From NCBI GenBank assembly GCA_030685235.1, contig MU839088.1, positions 1 through 64,000 on the forward strand: 64,000 nt of DNA, written 5' to 3'. The number at the start of each line of letters is the position of its first letter. Position 1 is the stretch's first letter. Position numbers and translations under genes: made by a program. This document shows, piece after piece, positions 48,244 through 60,500 of this stretch. Origin of the DNA: Copromyces sp. CBS 386.78 (lineage: Eukaryota > Ascomycota > Sordariomycetes > Sordariales > Sordariaceae). The notes under the pieces were generated by a model. That model was not told where the DNA came from. It did no database searches and worked only from the letters and a program-made list of their open reading frames with translations.

Positions 48244-48637
48244 TATTACAAATGAAACAGAACGAAACGATGGGAGCTCGTTCTTGTGCTTACGGAAACA
48301 ACAACCCAAAGAAAACAAAATGCGGACAAGTCCGTGTTTGCTCTTTCCTCAGCTTCTGCATCCGCGCGGAGGATGACGTCATACGGGGCGGTTGTCCGAT
48401 TCTGCAGAAATGGAACCTCTGGCTTCTGTGGCCATCGCTGACTGCCTTGACTCCACAGTCCTTACACTGCGGTATGTACATATCCCAGGCCTACCAGGCT
48501 CGGGTCAAGTCAACTGTTGTCGGAGAGAATATTTACTATGCGTAGGTACATACATCGACGACGGGACTAGCCCAATCCAGCGCGCAATGTCACACTAGAG
48601 GTGCGTCAAGATATTAACAGGATTTCATTGGCTATAA

Positions 48638-49050
48638 GGGCGTGATTGGCAACCTGGAAATAGGACCTGGAAATGGACCTGGAAATGGATTTGGGGGATA
48701 TGGTCCGTGTGCGGTACTTCGAAGAATTCGGGTTAATTTTTTACTAAAGTCACTTTTGAATTGTACTCTCTAACAATTTCCGGCGATTTCCAGGCTGATT
48801 TTTCACTCGGAAATTCCTTGGCAGTTGATTTACTCCACTTCCTTCGATGCGAGCTTTATAATTGGTCTAAAAAAATCTTGGCGGGCCAAATTTCAGAAAG
48901 TCGATTTCCGCACCTTCGAGGTGATGGAAATGCTTTTCGGAATACTTCATAACTGCGCCCGGACCACTTTGGCAACCTTTTTTGAGGTTTTGTACTTCCC
49001 AACTGCCAAGAAATTTCCGAAAGACCATTTCCAGGTTGCCAATCACGCCC
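48638..49050. mobile_element. 413-bp Harbinger-like MITE
   Basis: Terminal inverted repeats of about 24 bp begin GGGCGTGATTGGCAACC and end with the complement. The 3-bp duplication TAA flanks both sides (48635-48637 and 49051-49053), typical of PIF/Harbinger elements. An internal ACCTGGAAATGG tandem motif (48655-48695) repeats part of the terminus. No coding capacity. Base composition resembles the flanks and it is not RIP-mutated, suggesting a single or short copy below the RIP length limit. Confidence 0.75.
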
Positions 49051-49513
49051 TAAGCCATTAATTACCGCGGATCCCCTCTTGACCCCTCCTCAGCTTCAAC
49101 GAGACAATGCTACCAGAATGCGTTCCGCCGTTTCCCTCTCAAGGCCTTTGAAGAAACCATACCGGGGAGAAACTTGAGACAAGTCATACCGAGAGAAAAG
49201 CCAAACCGGGGAACACCCGCAGAGCGACGTCGGAGGTCGCGAAGCAATGGAATTGACAGTGCCTACAGATAAAGTCTTGATTCAGACCTTGGCCTCAGTC
49301 AAGGATCCTTTGAGCACATATCTGTCCATGATGGCCCGCTCGGGCAACAAAGTTACCAGCCAGAATGATATTCCCCAATTATAACCATCTAATTTCCCAT
49401 CTAGCAATCCTTTCTCATTACCTATTGTTCATCTCTTCCATCTTGTGACTTAGCCTTTTTGGTAGCTACATCACCCATCCAAGCTCGGCACTCGCGCCCT
49501 TGAGATCCTTCCT

Positions 49514-50821
49514 TCACTGCTCCTCCTCGCAAACCTTCCCATCATTTCCCTCTGCCACCTTACTGGTAGACTGAGGAGCCGTAGGACTAGCCCTCGTAAT
49601 GGTAGTCCTCCCATCACCTCCCGTCACAACAGTCAACCTATCTCCCAAGCTGACAATAGGATGCATCACAGCACGACTGCTGCTCTGTCCCATTCCCTGG
49701 ATATGGCCCAGCATTTGCCCCATATTCTGCCCCTGTCCCAATCCTTGGCTCTCCGAACCAGAACCAGACCCCGAGGAAACAGGGATGATAACCACTGTAG
49801 TAGCAGTAGCAGTCGGAACCATGACAGTATCGTAGTTGGCCAGCTCAGTAACGGTACCGGTAACGGGAATGATTTCCAGTGGGCCATCATCCGTGGTTGA
49901 GGACTTGGCCGCAGACTTGCTCCTGTTGCTAGCACTATGGCTAGCCATAGGACGAGGAGGAAGGGGGGGCAGTGAAGCCGGGATCGTGTAAGTGCCATAA
50001 TTGACCAAGTTTGTTGCCGTGTCGGTGACGGGGATGATCACGAGGGGGTCTGTGTCTGTTGAGGTCGTACGGGAAGTGCTGCTGCGAGTCGTGATGGGAA
50101 TGCTGGTCGAGGTACTGCTTGTAGAGCGACTAGGGGTGCTGTTTGAGGTTGGCGAAGAGGTCGACGAGCTCGTAGAACTGGAAGTGATCGTAAAACTTAG
50201 GCTACCAGAACTCGAACCCGAAGCAGAACTAGACTTTGTTCCCCTCGTAGTACTAGTAACCATTGTCTTGGGCACACACTTCCCGTTAACCGCCACGACT
50301 CCTTTCCCCGTACACTCGCCCTTAGGCCATGATCGGCTCGACGTAGCGCTAGGCTTGTGGGTTGGGGCAACTGTCGTGACAACAGTCACCACTTGGGTCT
50401 GTTGAACAACAGTGGCCCAAACCGTTGCCGTTCTTGTCTTATCTGCCACCGATGTAGCAGTAATGCCAGTGCTGGGGTTAGGAACAGGTGGGACGGAGGC
50501 GGGGATGGTGTAGGTGTCGTAGTTGACTAGGTCGGTTGCGGTGGCGGTAACGGGGATGATTACCAGGGGTTCTGTGTCGGTTGACGTGGAGGTAGTGATG
50601 TTTGGGATAATCCCGTGAAGGAGGGAAGGAGTCGGATGCGTTGAGTGACTGCTACTGCTAATGCTTGCTTCGACGGACGCAATGCTTTGCGCAATTTCGG
50701 AGAAATTAACTGGCCCATGGGCGTTAGGGTTACCCTCGTGTGGGTGGGAAGCTGCAAAGGACGCGAGTGGGACGAGTGCGAGGAGCACCTTGTCGATATG
50801 GGGAGTGGTGTGGGTGGACAT
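49514..50821 (-). CDS. Secreted Ser/Thr-rich protein with internal repeats
   Basis: 435 residues, single exon, ATG at 50821. The hydrophobic N-terminus (VLLALVPLASFAAS) looks like a signal peptide. Three imperfect repeats of about 30 residues contain PLVIIPVTATATDLVNYDTY, PLVIIPVTDTATNLVNYGTY and PLEIIPVTGTVTELANYDT, separated by Ser/Thr linkers and a short Cys-containing segment (KGECTGKGVVAVNGKCVPK). A Gly/Gln/Met-rich stretch follows before the end. Likely an O-glycosylated wall or secreted protein. No GPI signal is evident at the C-terminus (ends CEEEQ). Similar in character to the protein at 44364. Confidence 0.6.
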   Translation of the reverse strand: MSTHTTPHIDKVLLALVPLASFAASHPHEGNPNAHGPVNFSEIAQSIASVEASISSSSHSTHPTPSLLHGIIPNITTSTSTDTEPLVIIPVTATATDLVNYDTYTIPASVPPVPNPSTGITATSVADKTRTATVWATVVQQTQVVTVVTTVAPTHKPSATSSRSWPKGECTGKGVVAVNGKCVPKTMVTSTTRGTKSSSASGSSSGSLSFTITSSSTSSSTSSPTSNSTPSRSTSSTSTSIPITTRSSTSRTTSTDTDPLVIIPVTDTATNLVNYGTYTIPASLPPLPPRPMASHSASNRSKSAAKSSTTDDGPLEIIPVTGTVTELANYDTVMVPTATATTVVIIPVSSGSGSGSESQGLGQGQNMGQMLGHIQGMGQSSSRAVMHPIVSLGDRLTVVTGGDGRTTITRASPTAPQSTSKVAEGNDGKVCEEEQ

Positions 50822-51626
50822 CTCGTTGTCACGGGAGTGGGTTTATTAGCTGTGTCAGAATTTTTCGTTATTTTTCGTTATCGGATTCGATTTCTTGTTG
50901 AGTAGTCGTACTTGGTTGTTGGATTTAGTAAAGGAGGAGGAAGTGCAGCTGGTTGTCCTTGTCCAGTGGTTCTTATATCCTTTTGAAAGGGAGAAATGAA
51001 TCGACTTGCAGGCGGGGGTGAATGGCAAGGTGCAAAGGGAATTCACTGAAGAAACCTTTGCAAACCTGAGCAACATGAAAAGGACCGTGAGTCAGTTCAC
51101 TTGCCACTGTTATTTGGATTCCCTCGTCATGTTTGACTCGAGTGTCTTCATCCGAGGTGTTGTTGGCTACAGAACCTGGTGCGAGTGACACACCTTCTGG
51201 TTGTGAAGGAAGCGCCAGACACTTCAATACCTTTCACCATGGGTCGCATACGTACACCAGCATGCTCATGGGCAATATTTCCGACGAAATTGTCATTGAA
51301 GAGAGTGCGTGAAGGTCTGCTAGTAGTTAGTACTCAAGGTCTTAGGCCAGAAATGGATCACTTGGTGGCTAAGGAAATGAAGATAAAGGCGCATATGGAA
51401 CACCAGAATGACATGGCAAGCTTCTTAGAACAATGGAGCGTCATGGCCCCTTGATACAGTGGCCGTCATAGTATGTTCATTTTAGCATCGGCATAAAGCT
51501 ATTCATGTACAAAGAAGTTGTGGACCCATGAGGAACTTCACACTACCCAAAGTCGGGAAGTCAGATCCCAGGTCATTATCACCACCACCTATCCCTTCAC
51601 ATACCCCCTGAATTAGAGGCACCAAC
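50822..51626. other. Intergenic; no supported gene
   Basis: Between the Ser/Thr-rich gene and the esterase 3' end. Short overlapping frames only. Confidence 0.35.
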
Positions 51627-52642
51627 TTAGAGGCACTGAGAGTACCACTGGTTAGCAGCCTGGCATGTTGAACCAGACTGGCAGCAAGTAGCGCCGGTCC
51701 AACCCTGTCCACCGCACTGTCCCCACTTGGCCGCGCAGTTCCCTGTGCTGGGGGTAGTAGGGGTAGAAGGGTTGGAAGTGATTACGGTGCCGCCGCCACC
51801 GCTGGCGTTGAGCTTGGTCTTGACGAAGGCAAGGGCCTGCTGGCCGTACTTGGTGCCATAGCCCTGGTGAGTGGCTTGGTCGCTGCCCGTGCAGCAGTAC
51901 GGGTCGGGCGAGTCGCAATAGTTCTGGAGCTTGGAGGCCGAGGCGCAGGTGTAGCCGGCAGGGCGGGAGGCAAACTGTGAGGGGGAAAGCGTTAGTATGT
52001 ATTGTTGGACACAGTGATGAAGGACATACGCCATAAGCAGTGCAAGTTCCAACGTTGTAGGACAGGCCGGCACGGTAACGGGGGTTGCCCATCATGATGA
52101 CGGCCTTGACCTGGTTAAGGGCGCTGGCGTTGATGCCGGGGGTGGTGGTGGTGATGCCGGAACCGGTATCGGGACCGCCGCAGACGGCATTGTCCATGAT
52201 TTGGCCACCCTGTTGATCACATGTGTTAGCAATTTTCTTGCACGAAACAAATTGCGGTGAAGGCATCACGCAAACGCACCTGAGAATATCCGACAAGAAC
52301 GATCTGGGTGCTGGGGCAGCGAGCATTGAGGCTGTTGACAGCCGTGGCGACGGCATTGGTGCCCTGTCTGGCCGAGTCACCGTACGCGATGCCGCCGCAA
52401 GAGGACTGACCACCGCAAGCCGGGTAGGTAATGGCCTCGGAGGTGGCGCCGGGATAGGCCTGGAGGATGAGGTTGACAACAACACCAGCGGTACCGAAAC
52501 CCGGAGAGACCGTGGTCTCACGAGCACCGAAGACGTGGATGGAAGGGCATGACTGACGCTCCTCAAGGTCGACAGGGGACGCGCCGACAAGAGCCGAGCG
52601 GGCCAAGAGGAGGAGGTAGGCAACTTTGGGAGAGGGCCACAT
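51627..52642 (-). CDS. Acetylxylan esterase, CE5 family, with C-terminal CBM1
   Basis: Exons 52642-52280, 52209-52030 and 51974-51627 (introns 70 and 55 nt) give 296 residues. It removes acetyl groups from xylan outside the cell. Residues 1-21 are a signal peptide ([16 protein letters not shown]). The CE5/cutinase fold follows, with four paired Cys and the nucleophile elbow GYSQGG spanning the first intron (Ser near residue 120). The catalytic Asp lies in SPDPYCC and the His in ATHQGYG. A Gly-Thr-rich linker leads to a CBM1 ([19 protein letters not shown], then QWYSQCL) at the extreme C-terminus, which binds cellulose. The domain order matches the acetylxylan esterases of Trichoderma and other fungi rather than cutinase. 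Confidence 0.92.
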
Positions 52643-52733
52643 GTTGAATTTTTGGCGCTGGTGATGAAGTTGCTGTAAACCTATGCCTGGGCTTGTCCAT
52701 CTGTCTGTCTGGAAGGAGGGCGGATGGGGCGTA

Positions 52734-52738
52734 GTTAT
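52734..52738 (-). promoter_or_regulatory. TATA-like element upstream of the acetylxylan esterase
   Basis: TATAA on the minus strand, about 92 nt before the start codon. Position fits a core promoter; no XlnR/CreA site was confirmed. Confidence 0.4.
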
Positions 52739-52799
52739 ACTCGGTGGTCATGGAAGATGTTGGCGATGTCACCGTTGTTGCGGAGGCCATGTCGCCGCT

Positions 52800-55700
52800 C
52801 ATTGACCAAGCATCAGTCGCATTCCGCTCGTCCGTAACAAGGCCAAGGGCAGCATTGTTCGAAGAGCCTCGGTCGACTCCTGGTTTCTGGAATGTTTCCC
52901 TCGCCTGTTCTATGCTGAGCTAGCCCTGTCCAAAGTTCATGCATGTTCGCATTGCTTGGGGTCGTGTCAATCTGGGGATGCCTTGGGTTGCATTGGTCTT
53001 TTGAACCGGCATTGGATATTTCGTCTTTAGGCTCAATTGACCATGCCAATGCGACCTTGACCAAGAAGGGCAGACGTTTCGACGTTTCAGGACGCGGACG
53101 TGTTTCCGCTTCTCGAAAAGGAATCGTCGGTGATGGAGAGAAAGTCGAGGTCTGATCATGGTCCGCGTTTCGCGGTCAGGTGGTTCGAGCATCCATCGTC
53201 TGGCAACCAGGGCGCGGCCAAGCAGTTGTGGAACAGCATTTTCTGGCCTTCTTTGAAAGGACTGTCTGCGCCGTCAGAAATCTTCTACCATTGCTTGTTT
53301 GTTTTGTGCAACCTGGGTATCTCTTAACCTGAAATTCGAATGTCAATGTTTGATATTGTTGTAACAGTCTGCTCTGGTGTGTTCGCTGCAAGTCCGATCA
53401 GTGGCTCCAGGGGCAGGCGCGCGTTCACCTGCTACCGTGAGCCTGACATTTGAAATCAAGGACAATTCCAGACAACTGATCTCAACTTCAATATCGTCGG
53501 TCCTTCCCATCCTTACCTGCATTTAACAACCGTACATCAACGCCCTGTCTTCTCTTTCACTTTCGTGAACCTTGATTACCTCCCTACTGCTTCTGTCACC
53601 TCTGTCTTTTACACTGCCATGATCAGTGCCCGGTCAGGGCAGTCAGGTCAGATAACATAGCACGGATAGATAAATCCATGATATTAGGAATATCCACACT
53701 GATGGTTGATCTCCATGAAGAAATGGTAATTCCGACTTTCACAGCATCAAAGATACAACGGTAACCACTAGTGTGCGACACCCAGTAACCCAGCTTCAGA
53801 GAGCTTTGGTAGTAGCAGCACTGCTGTATCTTGCCTGCAGTCCTGCACAAGAAAAGCAAGCTGAAACTCTCTATGAGCGTAACGGAGATATGTTATGAGC
53901 GAAATAATGATGGCTCTTCTGGCGCGGGCGAAGAACATCCCTGCGACTTGGGAGCCCAACGGACGGGCGAGGGTCTAGTTTGGGGCTCGCAGCACAAGAA
54001 ATCGAACGCGCTTTGCCACTCCTTCCATGTATTATCCGTACCACACATCACCACACTCATTTTCATCAACATGTACCACCAAAATCAAGTTGACTCCTGT
54101 CACCATCTCAAACGTTTCTTTTTTCTTTTTCTTAAACTCTCTTAGCTTTCACACCTTTTCCTTTCTTATCTGTTGTTTACCTTGGCTTTGTACGATAGTA
54201 GCGGCCTATGATGCCGAATCACCGAATAAATAGCCTTCTAACCACACTTTCTTTTCACTTCCTTGAACAATGGGCTGCTTGGAAATTAGACGTACTATGC
54301 ATATTTCACAGAGCAATCATTTCCCATCAAGAATGTTTGCAAGAAAGCAAGGATATCATGCGATGTAGATCATTAGTTCTGTGTTCTACAGCTTTCGCTG
54401 GTGACTTTTGCTATTTTCCCGGCCAAGCCCGAGCCCCCATCGATTTGCCAACTGTAAACACACTCTGAACCTAGGATATGTGGCAATCAAAAAGGGAACT
54501 AAAGAGATTATTCGTCATCCTCATGCAGCTACAGAGTATTCGTTTTCTATCTTTTGTTGTTAGTGTTGAGCAAACCCCGAGTGTCCCTTCCTTATTTGAC
54601 CAAAAGCATGGCATGTACCAAAAAAACGAGGAAAAGTGGGTCCAGTGTAAGATTCTCGTACTGGAATACTCGCTAGAGGTATCTTTCGACCACCATCATT
54701 CGCTCTGTGACTTTTCAACGTACAACAACAGTACAATAAACTTCGGGAAAAAAAAAAAAAAAACATGCTTTATAAGGATGCAATAAACGCATGATGTATG
54801 ATCTATAGTTACCATAATGCTTCTTCCTCTTAACACCAGACGTCGGCACATCGTCCACGGTAGCGCCCATATTGATATAACATCCTGACAACTGAAGTCT
54901 CGCTCTGAACTTAATTGCCTAGGATGGGAGTGAAAAGAAGTTCGGGGTAGATCTAAAGAGACAAATCGCCTTGAACACCAATGACCAGAAACCTTTGCCG
55001 TTCGCCGTATTTCCGAACCAAACGAGGAAACTGAAACCAGACTGGAACAACCATTCGCTTTCTCGAGTTTACGATACCGGGAAAAAAAAATACAAGATGA
55101 AAAGGAGATAACAGAAGAAGCCACACCGAAACCATGCTGTTAAAACGATACAGAGCCCAAAATTGACCCGCCATGAACCTAATACAACAACATCACCCCG
55201 AGGGTATGAAATTCCTTTTCCAGTCTGAATGGAGATTCGATTTATGATAATTGGTGCGAAGATTGCGGCACATCGCAGGCGTAATGCGAAGCGAAATTCG
55301 GAGCGAAACAACATGCGAGGGTTATGCTGCAAGCCAATGGAGAGAAGAGGAACAAAACATAAAAGCGGAAGAGAAGAGGCGCTGCCATTATTCCGCCATC
55401 GGCATTATTAGGATAGTCCACGCCGGTCCAGACCGTGTTTATTTGGTAAAAGGAGAAAGAAAATTCAATGATACCCACTTTTTCCTGTCGAGCCCACGAT
55501 CATGCAAAGCCATTTGTCCTTTTCGAGATACGGAGATAACGGAAGACACCTGGGAGATAAAAACAAAAGTGGAAAATATTGTTGAGGAGGTTCGTTACTT
55601 TGAACCGCGCAGGAATCGTTGTTTCCATGCCACCAAAGGCTCCTTCAACATAGAGACAAACGTTGAGATTGAAGCTCCAGCCGGTAATCCGATCCATCCT

Positions 55701-55868
55701 AATATGAAAGGGATTATGCGGCTCCACGCTTCCCGCCTAATCGCGATCTGGCAGGACATTGCTCGGTACCGGCTAGCTACGGTTCTGGATCAGGATAGAC
55801 CAAGCTGTGTAGGAGCTCTGATCCTGAGAACCGACGGGGGAGTCCGGACCACAATCCTTCAAATCGCA
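52800..55868. other. Gene-poor region; no supported gene
   Basis: No frame with domain support. A poly(A)-like run lies at about 54749-54764, and several pyrimidine runs occur at 54117-54140. The part nearest 55,860 is probably 3' UTR of the C2H2 transcription factor gene. Confidence 0.4.
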
Positions 55869-57568
55869 CTAAGTATGATAGGAGGGGTTCTGTGGCTCCC
55901 CGCTACCGAGACGTCTCCCAGTCCCAACCGCACTCTCGTAGAACATCTGGCCGGCACTGGCGCCGGGAAAGGGCTCTGGATCCGGATACACATAGCCGTT
56001 GCCACTGGGGCTTTGGGCTGGAGATCCGACACCACCAGGAGACGCCCAACCCGCACTTCCAATTTGAGGGCTGCCGGCCGCACTACCGGGCCCTTGCTGA
56101 GTTTCAACAGTAGGCTCCATTGTTGCGGGAGGGGCATACCCCGTGGGGTGCGACGTGGGCCGGGTCAGTCCGTTGCTGTAGCCCGGTGAAGTCGTTGGTG
56201 CGTTGGGGACATGAACGTCTCCACGAAGGTGGGCTGGAAGAGTGTTGTTTTGCAAATACTGCATCTCCATGTTCGCCAATCCCGTGCTTGGGGACAATGA
56301 CATGGGCCGCTGTGCTGGTGAGGGAGTCGTCATTGGCGTCGCCTGATTGGAGATTTGCTCGCTCTCCGAGCGTTCCTTAGTCCTTGCCAACGTTCCCCTG
56401 GCGAGAGCCTCCGCTGTAGCCTTGGCAGATTCTTCAACAGTGCCAGTGTGATGATTCTGGTGCCTCGTCAGGGTCGTCCGACGAGTGAAAGTTTTCTGGC
56501 AATCCATGTATGGGCACTTGTAGGGACGCTTTCCAGAGTGGATCCTGCGATGACGCGCAAGAGAACTGCTGTCGCTGAAGGGCTGCAAGACCGTTAGTAT
56601 TTTTGTCTCGCTGTGGCCTTCAAGAGTGAACAATCTTACCTTGCCGCATCTCTCGCACTGATGGGGCTTCTCTCCCGTGTGCACACGCTGATGGACGGTG
56701 AGAGCTGATCGCTGGATAAACTGTTTCCCGCAGCCGGGGTAATCACAGACGTGGGGACGAATACCGCTGTGAATTCGCTCTGCAAAATAGTTAGCATATT
56801 TATGACGCGAGAAAACCGGTGGCACTTACCGTGACGAGCGAGATCACTTCTCCGTGCAAAAGCCTTGGCGCAGGTGGAACACGCGTAGGCCTTGGGAGGC
56901 GGCCCCGGTGGCGCACCTCCCTCCACCTGAGGCTTGTAAGAAGGGTGAAGAGCAGACACCATTCCGTTGTGGGATGGGACACCTGGTACAGTAGGCATAG
57001 CGGGAATGCCCATCGGTGCAGGCGCCATTTGAGCATTGGGAGCCATCTGAGTGTTCATCTGAGTGTTCATTTGAGTGTTCATCTGAGTGTTGGGAGCCAT
57101 CTGAACATTAGGGGCCATCTGTCCGTTGGGGGCCATCTGGGCGTTAGGCGCCATCTGGAGGTTGGGGGCCATCTGGGCATTGGGAGCCATCTGGGTGTTG
57201 GAAGCCATTTGGGGATTGGCAGCCATTTGTCCATCAGGGGTCATCTGTGCGCTAGGAATAGTGGGAACGGGCATTGCGGCTCCCATACCGGTCGGCGAAG
57301 GGTAGGACATGCTCGGCTCGTACTTCACGGAAGCGTGCGGCGAGCTGGCACGCTCCATCGATTGGTGTTGTGTGAGCGGTTGCGAATGTTGCTGTTCAGG
57401 TGTAGCCAGTTGGGGAATATGAGCAGATTGTTCAAGCTGCTGTGTCGGTTGCGCGACCTGAGCAGCCTGAGCCGCTTGTTCGAGTTGGGCGGCATTAGCC
57501 TGGGCGCCCTTGGTGTTTAGTACGCTACCAATTCCCATAGCGGCGGTAGCAGATTCCGGTTCCGACAT
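55869..57568 (-). CDS. C2H2 zinc-finger transcription factor, four fingers
   Basis: Exons 57568-56830, 56779-56640 and 56582-55869 (introns 50 and 57 nt, donors GTAAGT/GTAAGA) give 530 residues. The N-terminal half is Gln/Ala-rich, then Met/Pro/Asn-rich with about ten tandem six-residue units of the type QMAPNA (57020-57240). Four fingers follow at about 230-345: CSTCAKAFARRSDLARH, CDYPGCGKQFIQRSALTVH, CERCGKPFSDSSSLARHRRIH and CPYMDCQKTFTRRTTLTRH, with HTGEKP-type linkers. The introns fall inside or just after fingers one and two. A Ser/Thr/Pro/Gly-rich tail follows. Nuclear regulator; targets unknown. The TTG-initiated extension to 57646 was rejected. It has no assigned symbol because several fungal C2H2 families share these fingers. 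Confidence 0.88.
57020..57240 (-). repeat. Tandem 18-bp units encoding QMAPNA in the zinc-finger gene
   Basis: About ten copies of an 18-bp unit (GGAGCCATCTGxxxxTTG on the plus strand) plus three 12-bp QMNT units, in frame within exon 1. Prone to length variation. Confidence 0.85.
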
Positions 57569-60500
57569 CTTGAGTGTCAACCAATCTTGGGAATATCGTT
57601 CTAAGTGATGCAGGGGTGCTATGTCTTTCGCACAGCCAGATGGCAAGTTTAGACCCCGATTTTTGATATGGCAGAAAACAGCAAGGCGATCAAGTGCTGT
57701 TCCTGATATAGATAAAGTGCTATAGCGTGAGGTCAGCAGGGGGTCGACGGTGACTTAAGCGGTGAGCAAGCTCTATCATATGGATCTAGATGCTCAAGCC
57801 TCAAGATGTCAAAACAGTTGATTGGGACTTGGCAAACCGTGGACCCTGCACGCGTCTCCAGGTGGCCCTGGAGGCATGAAACACAACGTTTTTGACACCT
57901 GCGAGACTTGAACGATGAGGGGGTGAAGGAAGCAGACCAGACCAACGGGACACACACATCAGAAACTCTTACCTCGGAAGTAAGCCAGAAGCTTTAGAGG
58001 GAAGACCTTGAAAGGGTACCGGCCGTTTTGTGTTGTTGAGCTTGATATCTAAGGTTGTCTCTTGACACCGTGTGGCCTTGTCGTTGAAGTGTCGATGAGG
58101 TGAATCGTGCACGGTTCAAGTGCAATCCAAACCAGGGGTCCTTACACGCGGGACGCCTTGACCACCGATCAATACCCAAATATGACGACGTCAATCTAGT
58201 CGTTGCACCGTCGCAGTATCCCGATTGCTGATCGAGTTTCGAAGTTTCGCCGCGCACCCCGTTCGTTCTACGTGCTGAAGAGAATCCCGAAAATTGTGAC
58301 CGAGATTTCCGGTTTCGTCAGTTGATAAGGACGAGTGGGTCAGATACGCTCCGCTTTCTCCGTCAGCTACGGCTATAAGCTGTGCTCTTTCCGAAACGAC
58401 GGGAAATGCCGAGATGTTGCGATGCAAGATGAACCGTCAAACAAATGGTTTGGGCGGATCGTAGCAGGCGAGCTTGAAATGATAGGTTCGAAGCGACCTG
58501 TCTCTTGCCGCTCAAAGAGAAGACCAATGCGAAGGCCTTAGCTTTGTGAGCTGAAGACGACCCGCAAAACAACTATCGCTGAGCACCGACGGTTGTGCTG
58601 ACAGCTAGCCTTGTTATGTCCTGCGCTTCAACAATCGTCGGTCGTTCGCACGTGGTAGCTGCGTCGTGTTCAAAATCGAACCGACAAAGTACGTGCACGA
58701 TGCAGCGTAGCCTTCGGATCGTTTTAGGGTGTGTCGATTGTTCGAAGAGTTGACCAGTGACAGCTCCTGGGAGCTAGGGAGGAAATGCAAGTTAGCTATT
58801 GGGGTTCCGATCAGACTGGACGGGAGGCGACACGGTCGAAAACAGCAAGATCAATATCTATCAGTGCTGGAAAGGCGCGCGATGGTAGTAGGTAGCAGTA
58901 GAGCAAGCACCACAGAGTGGTTTGGGAACTGGTACAAGATATTTCAATCTTTTTGGTGTGAACGGAACAAAGGACAACGGGGACGATGCAGGTGGCAAAA
59001 GGCAGGCGCGCTGACCAAAAAAGCGTATGTATGAATATCGATGGATGTCCGATGAGGCGGTAACCAGACACCGAGACAGTGCAGCGAGACCTGCTAAGCT
59101 GCGAAGTAATGCAAACAGCCAGCTCCGAGACGAGAAGATGCAAACGCGCGTTGGCCACCGGTGGTGCAATTGGAGGAGCGAGGAATGGGGAAGGGGAATA
59201 AAAGATCGAAGTCGCCGGGGTGTTCTGTTCGTTCGAGGAACTTGAAGCTGAAGCCGAAGCAGCACGTCTTGTACCGCGCTGGGCAACTCCCACTTCTAGT
59301 AGTCCGTAGTGGTGGCAGGGCGACGGGGGTAGGTGAAAGGGTGCTACTGCGGACTCTTGATGATGCTCGGACCACTTTGTTGATATGAGTCCAAATGAAA
59401 AGCACGTACCTCTTCGGCACTTTGATATTCGTGAGATCCGTGTGTCTGCCGTCACGATGGAGTACGGAGCACCGCGTTTCAATGCAACACGACGAACCGC
59501 CTAGACAGGGTGACGTGGAATGAGCGCGCGGGTTTGGAGTTGCGAGAAAATGCGTCGCGGGGAAAAACAACTCGCAGAAATATTTGAGGTGCTGGAAAAT
59601 TTGACGTACGGTGGAATGTAATCGAGGTTAAAGAGACAATGACGATGGAGCGCCGAGTCGCAAAAGTCGCTTGACCGCCCGGGAGTCCTAGACGTGCGTG
59701 TGTGTGGGTGGATTGGATTGAGGTGTGGGCACGGTCGAAAAATAAACCGGTGGAATCGAGGCTGCCAGTGCCAAGACGAAGGGCCAGCAGAAAAGTAAAA
59801 ACAAAACGGCTGCGCGGGAAATGGAGTGAATTGAGTGGCACTAACGACGGGCGAATGCCAAGGTGAATGAATCCCTGCCCTTGTGGCTTGGCAGCACGGT
59901 GTGTCTTCACGGCTTTTTGGTCTTGCCAAGTTTATCCGTGCGTTACCCTGCGCAGCCGTCAGACAGCTGGCGGTCAGTTGTTATCAGCCAAAGACGGGGC
60001 AAGTCCTTCACAGTCGCAGCTGCAGAGCTACGGAACTCATTTATCATCCGACAACACGCAAGTGGAATAGACAAAACCTCTGCAATCACAACACCAGTCG
60101 ACCATTTCCGCAGCACTATCGGACATGCGGATCAAATGGATCTCTGATATTGCGATGCAAGAAATGAGAGTTCGAAGGTTTCCCAGCTCATGAGATGTGT
60201 CCATATCGAGTTCATGTCGAGTGTCAACATCTTCAAGCTCACTGAGGAGTCGGACATGTCAAACCAATCACAGAATCAATGGCGACCAACTCATATCAAA
60301 CTCGCAAGTACCATGTGTCATTCCGAGTCAAAAGCGGGATGCTACGTGGTAACTGACAGGGCTCTACTTTTATTGTTGGCCGTCTGCCCTTCTTCCCTTT
60401 ATTTCAACTACCCATGCTCAGAGAACGTCTAATGGTCATGAAACCTCTGGCTAATGAGGTTGCCCTTTGCGGCTCCGGATTACTCAAGATGTTTCTACAG

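Noticed and set aside
55251..56189. 312-codon plus-strand ORF
   Set aside because: Starts in non-coding sequence and runs antisense to the last exon of the zinc-finger gene.
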